Source: Entonaema liquescens (lineage: Eukaryota > Ascomycota > Sordariomycetes > Xylariales > Xylariaceae). From it: DNA of 64,000 nucleotides. Numbering within the stretch: the first letter of the stretch is position 1; every line of letters begins with the position of its first letter. The notes beneath the pieces were generated by a model. That model had not been told where the DNA came from. It worked only from the letters and a program-made list of their open reading frames with translations, and searched no databases. The stretch spans positions 806,001 through 870,000 of the forward strand of contig CADCSX010000002.1 of assembly GCA_902805475.1 (NCBI GenBank), in the 5' to 3' direction. This document shows, piece by piece, positions 24,862 to 35,826 of this stretch. A program made the position numbers and the translations under genes.

Positions 24862-25945
24862 ATGACAGATTCATCAGATGGTGATACTCAAGGGGGTGCG
24901 ATGGAGGCAGATGAATTACCATTTATTGACCTTCTCGAACTTTCAAAGCCCGAATATCGCCTTGATCGAATTGCAAGTCAACAAGCCCTTCGATCGATTT
25001 CGCCCTCTTTGAGAACTCCGAGTCCACTGCAGCGTTCCAGTTCAAGAAAACGTGAATCTTCCCCAGCCGCTACCCCAAAGGCCTCTCGCAAGTAAGTCTT
25101 CTAACATCATATGAGCCCTGAAACTTCATTAATATCGACGGAAAATCAACTGATATCATGGTTCCAGGAAGCCGCGAGCTTCGAAAGCTTATCCACCGGG
25201 ATCTACTATGGATTCTCATCTAAACTTTCCTGCCCGACAACCACCGCCCTCCCAAGAGCAAGCAGCGGGACAGTTCTTTTCGCACCATTCTCGAGGCTCA
25301 GGGCTCCAGCCTCAGGAAAGCGCTTACACGGAGTTTCGCTTTGAAGTAGAAAGCCCTACCCCGTCCCCCGACGTTAGCAGCGACCATGAAGTCGCCGGGG
25401 AAGAAACTAGCGCTTCTCATTCCAGCAGACTGTCGCAGGAAGAATTTGACGCACTGCCCCCCGGATTCCAGCGACTTTACTTAGAGAACCGGAGACTGGA
25501 GGCCGAGGAAATTCAACGCGAGAAAGAGATGGCAGTTAAGAAGGAAGCCGAGGAAGCGCGTGCCGCAGAAGAAAAGGAAGCAAACGATATCCCTTGGCCC
25601 GGCGACACTTCTTCGCTACCGGCAGAGTCTTCCTTATTCTTGAACCTTCCTAACAGCAATCTCCGCGCCCAGGCTGTCCACATTGGTATTCCGCAGGGCT
25701 ATCCCCAGACATCGCGTGTCAGTGTCTACGCCGTAAGACAGGTAGGCAGCGCCGAGATTGAGTTTAGAATAGCTCGAGATGGATCTACTCCGGAAGAGAT
25801 TCGTCAGGGTCCTTTGGCTGACTACAACTATATCTGCTTCAACAAGTACTTTAAAGGCATGAAGCAGGACCAGGCCGATCTTTGGGCCAGACAGCTTCTG
25901 GCTCAGGTTCCGGACATCAACGACGCTATCGTCAGGTGGAAGTGA
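24862..25945 (+). CDS. Hypothetical protein with disordered N-terminus and coiled coil
   Basis: Exons 24862-25091 and 25168-25945 give 335 residues in exact frame. The intron has a GTAAGT donor and a CCAG acceptor. Residues 1-150 are rich in Ser, Pro and charged residues (SPSLRTPSPLQRSSSRKRES), then a Glu/Lys/Ala helix of about 45 residues (EAEEIQREKEMAVKKEAEEA) predicts a coiled coil. The last 100 residues look folded (SRVSVYAVRQVGSAEIEFRI, then DYNYICFNKYFKGM and QADLWARQLL). I do not recognise the family. The composition suggests a nuclear or cytosolic regulatory protein, but that is a guess. Confidence 0.75.
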
Positions 25946-26364
25946 TAAATCCACCCCCAGGAGATCGAAGGATAACCAATATAAGGGCGTGACAAAGCTC
26001 ACCAAATTTCCCTTTCTTGTTGTTTCTGGTTGCACCTTGGAATAACGATCGTGTGGCCAGGCAGTGAAGCTGCCGTAGCTATTTGCGTTGTATTCTAGGC
26101 TATACCAGAAGGAATCCCAGATAAACATAGCATCCATTACTCCTATTTTTCTGTATTTTCGCGCATCAACGTGCATGAAACATCATAACGCTAGTGATTT
26201 TGTATATCGAGGTTGGTTATTCCGAATGCGGAGGAAAAGGAGCTCACCCCTCAGCGAATCATTGTGTCCTCCGATTCCAAACATATGTCATAAAATTGAA
26301 TCAGATTATATAGTCTTGGATGTAAATATCTATAAAGCCACAATTTAAAGGATTTCATCAATGC
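25946..26364. other. Convergent intergenic region
   Basis: No gene is supported. It separates the plus-strand hypothetical gene from minus-strand remnants. Confidence 0.4.
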
Positions 26365-26848
26365 CTAAAAGCTCCGGACAGCGATATAGCCCAGAAATAG
26401 ACTGCCCATCGTGATCCACATGCTAGAGATCGCAAAGCCACCCTGGATATCACCCTTAGTAACGGACCAAGTAACTCCAAAGACGCCGCTACCAGAAGCG
26501 ACAAGAACAATAATCAGGAAGTATATGGTTCTCCAGTGCCAACCCTCCTCGAAAGTAAACACCCCAACCAAATTCTACTCTGTCCTCGGATGCCTGTAAC
26601 TGCCCGCATGTCCGCTTGGGCAATTGGTTATAAATGAATCGCTGCGTCGGACGGACGCAGTCTGGATGGCTAAAGTGATGCGATAGGTACTGGGGGCCAA
26701 TAGGGGGTGCATATTTGGGCTTGACCTCCGGCGCCGGGCGGCAATTATACTCAGTCCCTATCCGATCAACCGGGGGCAGGCAGACGCAGTCCGACGCACA
26801 GACGTGGGCGTGCCGGTGGACTTCGGCGAACTCACTCGAGTCGACCAT
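26365..26848 (-). pseudogene. C-terminal fragment of a fungal membrane-protein family, frameshifted
   Basis: Frame 1 (26848 to about 26540) reads through HACASDCVCLPPV and IYNQLPKRTCGQLQAS to GWGVYFR. The expected continuation, EGWHWRTIYFLIIVLVASG then DIQGGFAISSMW, is in the next frame, ending at 26365. The two frames join at a run of Gs near 26536, where removing one G would restore a smooth protein. That family ending (a glycine-tryptophan segment, a helix, an IQGGF motif and a last helix) is common in large fungal membrane proteins of unknown function. No GT-AG pair was found that keeps the frame across the junction, so I call a one-base frameshift. It may be the 3' end of the remnants upstream at 27-29 kb. 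Confidence 0.55.
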
Positions 26849-27020
26849 GAACTTTTCTGTGTTAGCCGCCTCATATATGAAATATTTCTATTATCATGAG
26901 CACGTACCCTTGCTAGAGACACTCTGGTAACGCTTCGAAGCGTAAGCTAGGAAGACATTTTTCTATGTGTGGCATATTCCTTCTGAAGAAGTAGCAATAG
27001 ATCGCGATCCGTATTGATTT

Positions 27021-28745
27021 CTAAGAGTCGCTCTTGATGGAGTCTTGATCCAGTCTCTCCTGTATGAATACAGAATAGAACATGAAGAAGGTCGAGCGGT
27101 TGGGGGTGGGGGGCACTGGCGGAGTGCTAGGAGAAATACTCTTGTGTAATGGTAAGGTTGTGCCGTTCTTCGAACCCCAGGTCATCGAAAATGCCTTGCT
27201 CAGCCAGCCGAGGGCATTCTTAACGCTTTCTCCCAATCTCCTTAAGTTATAGTCATTTTGGTTGCCCTTTCCATGCCCTCCATTTTGGACTGGTCTCTGC
27301 AGAGAATTCTGGAGCTCTTGCAGTGATCCCGGTTCTATCTCGACGAAATCATCGAAGAGCTTAGCACCACATTGCTTGAATATAAGTCAGTTATTTCATG
27401 CGTACCTATGTATACGGGTTAGTGGTATTTATATTGCTTACGCATGTCCACCTTATTCGAGTCTGGCCAGGGGAAGCTGTGGCTCGGGATTTAGGAATGG
27501 AATTTTGTCAAGCATCGAATCCAGGAGGTTTGGAAGAGTCTCGAGGTGCGTAGATGATTCGCTGTCTTCCCGAAGTTTAGATGGTTTTTTCGTATAAACC
27601 TCTTGCTTGCTCGTTGCTAGTTCTCCAAAGTTTACTCACCTTGAAGATTTTGGAACGACATTAATTTTTGAACGGCCTGAACTTCTCAGCCGATCGACGA
27701 CTGTCAAAATACTAATCACCGTCACATACATAACCATTGCAGCCAGAGGAAGTTCTCGTGCAGATACATCCAGATGACTCAAAGGGAAAGGGAGAAATGT
27801 ATAGAGTCTCCGCGGAATGATGAACCAGAGGGAAATGAAGAGTAGGTAACTCCAAAACATGTAAGTATACAACTTCAAAACTTTCGTTGCCGAATTTGTG
27901 TCTGCCCAGGAAGTTCGTGTCAATTCACAAGTAGCACTCTCACTAGTTTCGCATGACACAAACGCGCTAAGTTGAATTCTCAGGTTTTTCATGGCGTCTC
28001 CCGACTGAATGAAATCCTTTGCTTCATCAAGAGTAGCTGTAATGAGATTATCGTCATCCGAGTCGGAAACGCCCAATCCTTTATCCAAAGAAGACTCAGG
28101 ACTAACTGATTCAGTTTCCCATCTGACGGCATCCCGGACCTTTGGTTGCTCAATCGTAAGTTGGGTGTCAGTAAGCTCTTTATGTGTGTTCATCTGCCTA
28201 CTAGTCTCTTTAGTTCTAAAAGATAGACCTATGGCATCGGCACGCGCAGAGGACTTCACGACATCTACTATATATGATGACTGCGTTCTTATAAGCTTGG
28301 CAATCTCCATATGAACAGCTTCTGAGGCCTGTTCAAGGAGGTCATTAGAGTATTTGTTAAGAAGTTGTCTTAGGTTCCTCGCTAGCCTTTCGGCCCCTAT
28401 CTTTGGATCTTCCAAGGTAATCTTGACGAAGGAGGCAATTTCGTGTCGGCAAATATGAAGCTTACGATTTGGTCTCTAGCGAACGTATTATTTCCCCATG
28501 AGAACTCAAAACTAGCAGGCAGTGCGGTTATGACCGCGGAGGATACCGATTCAGCGTAACGAAAGTCCTTGGGAGAATCCTGATGAATGCCTCTGCGAAA
28601 AAACGTTGACTCAGTGTGTAGGGGATCAGGTCTAACAAGAGACACCAACTCTCCATATGAAGGACCACGAAAATATCGTATGTTGATTCTCCACCCACCT
28701 CCATACAGCCCTGTCTCCAAGCTTATTCTTCCCAGTCTCCAAATA
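27021..28745 (-). pseudogene. Decaying fungal membrane-protein gene
   Basis: Coding blocks on the minus strand: 28745-28460 (YFRGPSYGELVSLVR, then AVITALPASFEFSWG), 28415-27636 (ERLARNLRQLLNKYSNDL, a polar stretch, then two hydrophobic helices near its end), and 27374-27021 (QCGAKLFDDFVEIEPGSLQE). Block 1 passes to block 2 through a plausible 44-nt intron (GTAAGC donor at about 28470, AAG acceptor). Block 2 ends exactly at a strong AG/GTGAGT donor (27638-27640). Between it and block 3 the frame cannot be joined cleanly, and stops interrupt the candidate exon. The blocks match, in order, a fungal transmembrane family I recognise by motif but not by name. The gene seems degraded. Exact ends are approximate. 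Confidence 0.5.
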
Positions 28746-29563
28746 TTAACCCCCAGTATAGGGAGGAATGGCTTTTTCGCAGACCTGTTATTTTCCAACC
28801 TCACTTCGATGTCTTTTCGACAGTTTTCGACGTGAGTAATATGACGCGAGAGTTCACGTTCCATGTCAGCATCTTCCATATCACCAATCATCCCGTGGTG
28901 AAGAGCCGAGACGTTTTTAGCTAGAATAGATGCGGTAATCTCACACCAGAGTGCTTGCTCTGCTGTAGAGACACTAGGTCGCTCTCTGACCCATCTGTGG
29001 AATGAACGGTCTAAACAGAACCGGTTTTCTCTCTCTTCCACCATAATTAGCAACCTCTAAACGAGGATAGCAGCCGCCCGATCGAGACGAGCTCGTAGTT
29101 TGTCCTCGAATTCATCATCACCAAGCCCTTTGACATTTCTTAAAACCAGTGGTAGAGGCGGGGAGGCCGACAGAGAAACTGAACCGAAGTATTGGCTTTG
29201 ATTAACAGCCTTTCGGAAACACGTTAGCCAATTTCCACCGGTCTCTTCGGCTGTGTTTGTTTCTAGCTCTTCTACGGAGTAGTTAAGAGCTGCATTGACC
29301 AGGAAGTCGAGATAAATATGCCCGAAGTGCAAATAAGAAAATATGTTGAGGAGCTCAATCGCATCCTTGGAGCTCTGCTGCTTATCAACTTCCAACGACA
29401 AGTATAGCATTTTAAACGGCGAAACAATGCCAAGGTAGTCGTGGCTTAAAAGAATATTGGATCTTGTCATTTTGCCACTCTCCCGGAGCCTTCGTCCGTT
29501 AGAAGTTATTACAGTTAATTAATTTATGTGGGAGGTTAAATAGTCCGCCAAAGAACATAAGTT

Positions 29564-32264
29564 GAACCACTGTTACTGGGGCTACCTTAATGGGGGCCAT
29601 TTCAATTTTAAAAACTTTAAAAATAAACATATCTATTTTAATTTAACATAATATAACCAATTTTAATTTAACATAATATAACCAATTTTAATTTAATTAT
29701 AAAGCCGATATATTCGTTTTAATTATAATATAATTTTTTATTTTTTTTTTTAATAATATTATTTTATTAATTTTTTTATTATTAAAATCATTTATTATAA
29801 TTATTTTTTTTATTATTTTAACTTTTAAAACTTTTTTTTTTCTTATAATATTTTTAATATTAATAAATAACAAATTTAAATTTAATATTATTTTTAAATA
29901 ATTATTTTAAGTTTTAATTATAACGATTTTTACGATTATAATATTAAAAACTTTATTAATTTTTTAAAATAATAATTTAATTATAAATTTAATAAATATT
30001 TTATTTATTAAATTTAATTACTTTTTAATTAAATTAATATTTTTAAAATTAAAAAATGTTTTTAAATTAATCGGTATTATTTTTTTAATAAAATTCGATA
30101 ATAAAAAATTAAAATTATATATTAAAATTATGAAATTTTAAATTAAATGTACATTAATTATTAATTTACTATTTAATAACTTTTTACAATTTTAAAAATA
30201 AATTTTTATAATTTTTTAATTAAATAATATATTTTTAATTATTAAATAATATTTTTACACTATTTAATAAACGGTAATAAATTTTTTTTTATTAAAATTA
30301 TTATTAAAATATAATAAATATATTTAAATAAATTTACAATAATAATTTTATTTAAAAATTAAAAATATATTTATATTAATGATTTATAAAACGTATAATA
30401 AATGTATTAAATAAAATATTAAATATATATAATTAATAAAATATTTTTATATAAAATTTAAAATAATATAATTATTATAATTATTAAATATAAATAATTA
30501 TTATTAATTATTATTTATAAGTTTAATTTTAATAATAAAAATTTTTTATAATTATTTAAAAGTAATATTATTATTTGTTTAATTATTAATAAATGTAATG
30601 AAATGTTAATTTTTAAATTTAACGTTTTTTTTATTAAAAAATTATTATTATTATATGTTTTTTTTTATAAAAATAATAAAAAAATTTAAAACGCGTTTAT
30701 TGTTATTTATATATTTTAAAATCGATGTTTATATGCAATTTTTAACATTTTTAATAATAATATATTATTTATAAATATTATTAAAAATTAAATTATTATT
30801 TTTAATATTTTTTTATAATTTTTATTTTATTAACGTTATAAAAATAAACGAAAAAAATATTAATAATAAATAACATTTTAAATTTATTAAAAAAAAATAT
30901 TAATATTTTTAATAATAACATTGTTAATTTATTTATAATTAATTAAATAAGTTTTTATAATTTTAATTTTAAAATAATAATTTAAAAATTATTTATATTA
31001 ATATTAAATAATGTTATTTTAAAATTATTTTACCGGGTTTATAATGTAAATTACTTTATTAAATATTTGTAAATAATTAACAATTAAAGTTATTAATAAA
31101 ATAATATATTTTTATAACCGTTTTAAATTTTACGATATAAATAATAAAAAGTAAATATTATTATTAAAACGCCACGTTTTTATTTTTTTATATTTAAAGA
31201 AAATAAAAGTTAAATATTATAAATAACGTTAAATTTTGTTTTAAATTTATATTTAAATATTTAACGTTATTAATAATATATATAATATACATTATTTTAT
31301 CATTTAATGATATTTTTTTCAATTTAAACTATTTATTTACGAAACTTATACCGTTAAATATGCTTATATACGTTGATTAAATGTATAAAAATAACTTTTA
31401 TTAAAAACGTTAATATTGTAAAAAAATAAAATAAAAATATTATTATTTATAAATTAATATAATTTTATTTATAAATTATATATTTTTATTTATAAATTAT
31501 ACATTGATTATTAGTTTTTATTTATAAATTATTATTTTTTAATTATAAATTATTTTTGAAATAATTTTACGAAATACGGTTATATTTTTTTAAAATTAAT
31601 ATTAATTAATTAATTAAAATTTAAATAATTAAAATTTTTTAAAATATTCGTAAATATTAATTATTATAATTAAAAAATATTAAATTTATTTAATTATAAT
31701 AAAGTAAAATTATAAAATTGTTAATTTACGATAAATTTTATACGTAATTATAAATAATTATAATTTTAAATAATTTACATTATAAATTTAATAAAATAAT
31801 TTTAAAATAATATTACTTTTAATATTTTTTAAATATTATAAATTAATCGTTATAAATTAATATAATAATAACGTATATTTAATACGGTTTAATATAAAAA
31901 TTTATTTTAATAATTTTTTTTTTTAATATAATAATAAATTTTAACAAATTTTTAAATACTTTTTTTACGTTTTACAATTAAAAATTCAATTTATTAAATA
32001 ATATTTTAAAATAAAATATATTTTAAACGTTATTTAAAAAAATTAATTATTAATAATAATATTTATCGCTATTACGTAACGCAATTACGCCGAAAAATTA
32101 AACATTTTAAAATCGTAAAAATATAAAAAATAAAATGATAAATTTTATTTTTTAAAAAACGCAAAACTAACTAAAATATATAGTAAAACGTATATGGGCC
32201 TTGTTACAAACGCGTTGCGGTTAACTAGTAGCCCCTACTAGGGTGGCCCCAGTAACGGTGGTTC
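29564..32264. mobile_element. 2.7-kb RIP-degraded DNA transposon with terminal inverted repeats
   Basis: The ends are inverted copies: 29564-29601 against the reverse complement of 32264-32227. They match at 31 of 38 positions, and all seven differences are transitions. Between them the sequence is almost only A and T (about 29640-32160), with most surviving C and G in CG pairs, so no open frame survives. It sits inside the NB-ARC gene, whose protein continues on both sides. The class cannot be read because the transposase is destroyed, and I could not find a target-site duplication. The inverted repeats favour a DNA transposon over an LTR element. Confidence 0.75.
29636..29695 (+). repeat. 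25-bp tandem repeat inside the AT-rich element
   Basis: Two full copies (29636-29660, 29661-29685) and the first 10 bases of a third follow one another without change, just inside the left inverted repeat. Subterminal repeats of this kind are frequent transposase-binding sites. Confidence 0.8.
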
Positions 32265-33563
32265 GATTTAGACGATGCTTTACTGTCCTGCCAGCAGCAA
32301 CCAGGGCCAGTGGAGAGGAACCTGAGACTCTGGTTATCTCCTTTGCTAGTTGCTTGTCATCAACATTTCATGGGATCGGATGCGCGGCTGCTTTAAGGAC
32401 AAGGTGGATGGCATCTTCCTCTCCCATGTGCTGAACAAACAAGCAATTCTCACCGGCAGTGCCATAGTGAATACACTGAGAGTCGCGAGAAGTTATTAAA
32501 ATACACCCATACTGACCTGTAGGTAAGATGTCTTCGAGATCAAACTCGGTAGTATTAGCATCGTCGATGATCAGTAGCCATGGTACGCTCTGTAGGGCTA
32601 GCCATTTCTTAGTAGACTCTTCGTTAGGTTCAATGCCAACAATCTTCGCAATATCTAAATACCCTTCCGATACATGTTTCTGAGAGCTACCATCGATGAA
32701 GAAGATGCCCCAGAACCGTTCTCGAAAGTCTTCGGCATATTTTAACGCTAGCTCGGTCTTCCCTGAGCTTTCTCTGCCGAGGAGGACAAATATTTTCTGG
32801 CCAAGACATGCTGTATCCTCGAACGCGGCTTCAATCATTGCTTCTTCTCCCTCCCGCCCAGTGTATATACTCGAAGTGCGCCTCGGTACTATGAAATGCT
32901 TATGGATAGGGTTTGAAATAGCACGTTCCGCGATAACTACAGCCCTCCTAACCTAATATAGACAGTCAACCATATGCTTCTATTCAGGAACCTATGACGT
33001 ACCTCAATATTGCCACCAGTAAAGCTAGAGTTGGATAATTCCATTCTGGTTGAAGCAATATCTTTATGGAGTCCTTCTATGGTAGCGAGTGTCTTACTTT
33101 TCGTCGTATTCTCATCACTTATAGTCGGTTGCGACAGAAGCTCGATGATAAAGTAGAAAACACGGACCATCACCATTCGAACTCGTAGCTCTCTGAAAAT
33201 TTTGTTGACCTCGCTCATTCCATCATAACCATCCACTGCTGGAGCAGGTTTTCGAATCGTTTTTAGAAGTTCCAGGCGTATCATGGACTCTTTGATAAGT
33301 ATACCGCAGCTCCCGTAGACTTTGGACAATCGCTCCGCGTTATCTCCCAGAATCTTGATATTATTTTCCGCCAGGTTATTGAGCCAGATAGTAGCGCCGT
33401 AGATGTCATTTAACAATAATGTTAGCGTATATAGAGATTCCAATCCAGTCCTCGGAGCGTCGAGTTCATTTAGAGACTCTACAACTTGTTCCAAACATTT
33501 TAGTAAATCCGTAATATTGAGGTCCCTAGAAAGGGAGCTGCTCGTCAAATCTAAACTGGCCAT

Positions 33564-34456
33564 TCTTCGATGTACTTAACAGCCGTCAACCAACAGATTG
33601 AAGGTACGAAGGTGAAGAGAGAATAACAGAGGAAAATAATTAGAAGGCTAAGTTTTCAGGTCTTCGTAAGGGGCTATGCTCAGGTGGCTTTGCGGAGGTA
33701 AGCAGGCTGGGGGCAATAATTGATGATGGGTAAGTCCTCGAAGGTGGGGTTGCAACTCAACCTCTCATACTCAATTCTCTTCCGTCTTGTCTCTGCGTGC
33801 GTCATGATAGAAGTCTCATGACGAATCCTCGTTACCGGTTGAAGAGTTGCAAAGCATGTATTTATCCACAAAAAAAAAAAAAAAAAAACCGCAAATGCCC
33901 AGGTACGAATCCCTCAGTACGACCCACGACCCCCGACCAGTGTCAAGTATCTGTCACCACGAGTCAACCCCATTTTTCATCAGATCTTCACAACACTACA
34001 CTTTGATGTAGTAGTTTGGTTTAATACTTCGAGGGGCAGTTAATCGCAAATATAGGTGAATTACATCGAGAGGTAGTGTCTTATGAGTGAGTTTGCGCAT
34101 GATTTTAACCACCGCAAGCTGTGTTTATTGTTTGCTCTGCCGATCTTCTGTAAGATTTGTGGTGCCTCGTCGCATTTTCTCTGCACGTCGACATCGTGAC
34201 ATCAGAATATCAGCTGCGGGCGCTTTTTTAGAATTTTACACGGAAAACTAGTTCTCCTAATAGCCAATATAAATATCAGCTTCCCTACGGGGTTATTGAT
34301 CTTACTCTTACCTGTTTTTCTCTGACAAGTTCTGCTATAGATTCCCCCGCAACAAACCTAACTCTTCTCAGTCCACTACAAACAACAACCCATTGTGAAG
34401 CCAATGTCAATTTCAACAACAGCCTAAAGAAGTGATCAGTCAACCATAACGTCACG
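33564..34456. other. Intergenic region with a 19-A homopolymer
   Basis: This is the divergent space between the NB-ARC pseudogene and the small secreted protein. It holds an uninterrupted run of 19 A at 33870-33888 and no supported gene. Confidence 0.5.
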
Positions 34457-34825
34457 ATGCGCTTGTCGGCAGCTTTCAATTTGGTCGCGATGACGGCCCC
34501 CATCTTTCTTCAACCAGTATTTGGATGGTCATACACCATGTATGATACTGGGGATTGCAGCAATTCGACAAACTCGAACACGGTCGCAGATAGAGTAGAA
34601 CGACAAGGCGACATCGATTGTGACCCAGTCCCGAATGCCGACAAGCATAAATCAGTGCTAGGTGAAGTTCCAGCTGGCAGCGAATGCCGCATCTCGTTTT
34701 ATCCTACCAAGGGCTGTGATGATAGAGTCGCGTTCAGCCTGACACAATACACTACGTCTTGTCTCTCCATCGCAGACTTTGGTAAGCCACTCGCATATTA
34801 CAGCGCTACGGATTGCGCGTCGTAA
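34457..34825 (+). CDS. Small secreted cysteine-containing protein
   Basis: A single exon of 122 residues starting at ATG 34457. The first 22 residues form a signal peptide (MRLSAAFNLVAMTAPIFLQP, then VFG). The mature part, about 100 residues, has six cysteines in the contexts GDCSN, DIDCDP, SECRIS, KGCDDR, TSCLS and TDCAS, enough for three disulphides. There are no lysine-rich or membrane segments. It lies between a hypermutated transposon (2.2 kb away) and a 601-bp inverted-repeat element (260 bp downstream). Size, cysteines, export signal and setting are those of fungal effector-like proteins, but no family is recognised and a cell-wall role is equally possible. Confidence 0.75.
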   Translation: MRLSAAFNLVAMTAPIFLQPVFGWSYTMYDTGDCSNSTNSNTVADRVERQGDIDCDPVPNADKHKSVLGEVPAGSECRISFYPTKGCDDRVAFSLTQYTTSCLSIADFGKPLAYYSATDCAS

Positions 34826-35077
34826 ATCACCTCGGTTACATATGGATGTGAAAGCGACGAAGGAGAAGAGAAGATAGCCAAATATCATTTTGAGAAGAAC
34901 GTCCGGATTTGAGAATGATGATAGAAAGAAAAGGAAGAGAAGGTAACTAAACCTAAATTCATGTACTTCGTGCGATTACTTTATCACCCCTTAGATACAT
35001 ACACTCGGCCAATATATGTATTATGCATTTCGAAATCACGACCCTGGTCTTAAAGACATAACCCGTCAAGCCCCGCC

Positions 35078-35086
35078 ATCAAAATA
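35078..35086 (+). repeat. Target-site duplication, left copy (ATCAAAATA)
   Basis: A 9-bp direct repeat flanking the inverted-repeat element. The identical second copy is at 35688-35696. Confidence 0.85.
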
Positions 35087-35687
35087 CAGTATCACTAAAA
35101 CTAAACGTCAATTTTAATAAAACTAAACCCCATCCACTTTTCACGTGACATGAGCCACTAAAGCCACAACCACCACGATTTCAACCACCAAAAATGGCCC
35201 GTTCACGCCATGCGCATATACCCCACTTGCATCGTAATAGTAATTTTTTTTTAAAAAAAATTATAAAATAAATTTAAATAAAAATAAAAAATTTATATAT
35301 AAAAAAAGAAAAAATATTATAAAATTATATAAAAAATAATAAAAATTTATATTAAAATATTTTATTTTATTTATATTTTTATATAATTAAAATTAAAATT
35401 TTAAAATTATAAAAAAATAAAAAAAATATATAATTATATTACGTAATTATATATTTATTTTAATAATATTTATTAAATATATATTATTTTAAATATTTAA
35501 TATATTAATTTATAAAATATATTTTAATAATAATTATAATAATTTTAATAATTGCGGTAATTGCGGTGGTTACGGTGGTTGTAATGGTTGGTAGTGGCTT
35601 ATGGTAGTGGCTTTAGTGGCTTATGTCACGTGAAAAGTGGATGGGGTTTAGTTTTATTAAAATTGACGTTTAGTTTTAGTGATACTG
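35087..35687. mobile_element. 601-bp MULE-like non-autonomous element (MITE)
   Basis: The element begins CAGTATCACTAAAAC and ends with the exact reverse complement. The inverted repeats run 81 bp (35087-35167 against 35687-35607) with a single G/A mismatch at position 66. A 9-bp duplication, ATCAAAATA, flanks both ends. Long inverted repeats with a 9-bp duplication point to the Mutator-like superfamily. There is no coding capacity. The core from about 35245 to 35550 is almost pure A/T, while the repeats and their inner neighbours are not. It ends 140 bp upstream of the next gene, so it lies in that promoter. Confidence 0.88.
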
Positions 35688-35696
35688 ATCAAAATA
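35688..35696 (+). repeat. Target-site duplication, right copy (ATCAAAATA)
   Basis: Identical to the left copy at 35078-35086. Confidence 0.85.
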
Positions 35697-35826
35697 GGGG
35701 TTATCCTTGTAGATTCATACCCTTGCTGACGTAATCTCTCAGGGGCTCATAACGCGCTTAAACGCGACTCGTTTGCATTTGAATTTCTCAACCTCAAAAA
35801 AGGTCAACTTTCTTCTGTGAATCATT

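Larger units (their letters stand above)
28700..33563 (-). pseudogene. NB-ARC NLR-type gene, split by a transposon and carrying stops
   Basis: The gene reads right to left. Exon 1, 33563-33003 (ATG 33563), encodes a 187-residue helical N-terminal domain. Intron 33002-32953. Exon 2 starts at 32952 and encodes the NB-ARC: P-loop GRESSGKTELALKYA, Walker B WLLIIDDAN, then ILPTGQYGCILITSRD and SGSSPLALVAAG. At 32265 a 2.7-kb element interrupts. The same protein resumes at 29563 with LCSLADYLTSHIN, RRLRESGKM and KDAIELLNIFSYLHF, and goes on to SFHRWVRERPS. In-frame stops at 32370-32368 (TGA), 29521-29519 (TAA) and 29059-29057 (TAG) each fit a C-to-T change of CGA, CAA or CAG. Near 28745 the frame slides into the neighbouring membrane-protein remnant (GLYGGGWRINIRYFRG). 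Such proteins act in fungal non-self recognition or programmed cell death. This copy cannot make a full product. Confidence 0.75.

Noticed and set aside
30000..32000. AT-only block considered as a mitochondrial insertion or centromere core
   Set aside because: Matching inverted ends with transition-only differences and its position inside a gene fit a RIP-mutated transposon better.
35607..35687. Long inverted repeat considered as a transcription terminator or hairpin RNA
   Set aside because: Arms are 440 bp apart and flanked by a 9-bp direct duplication, which is the mark of a transposable element.
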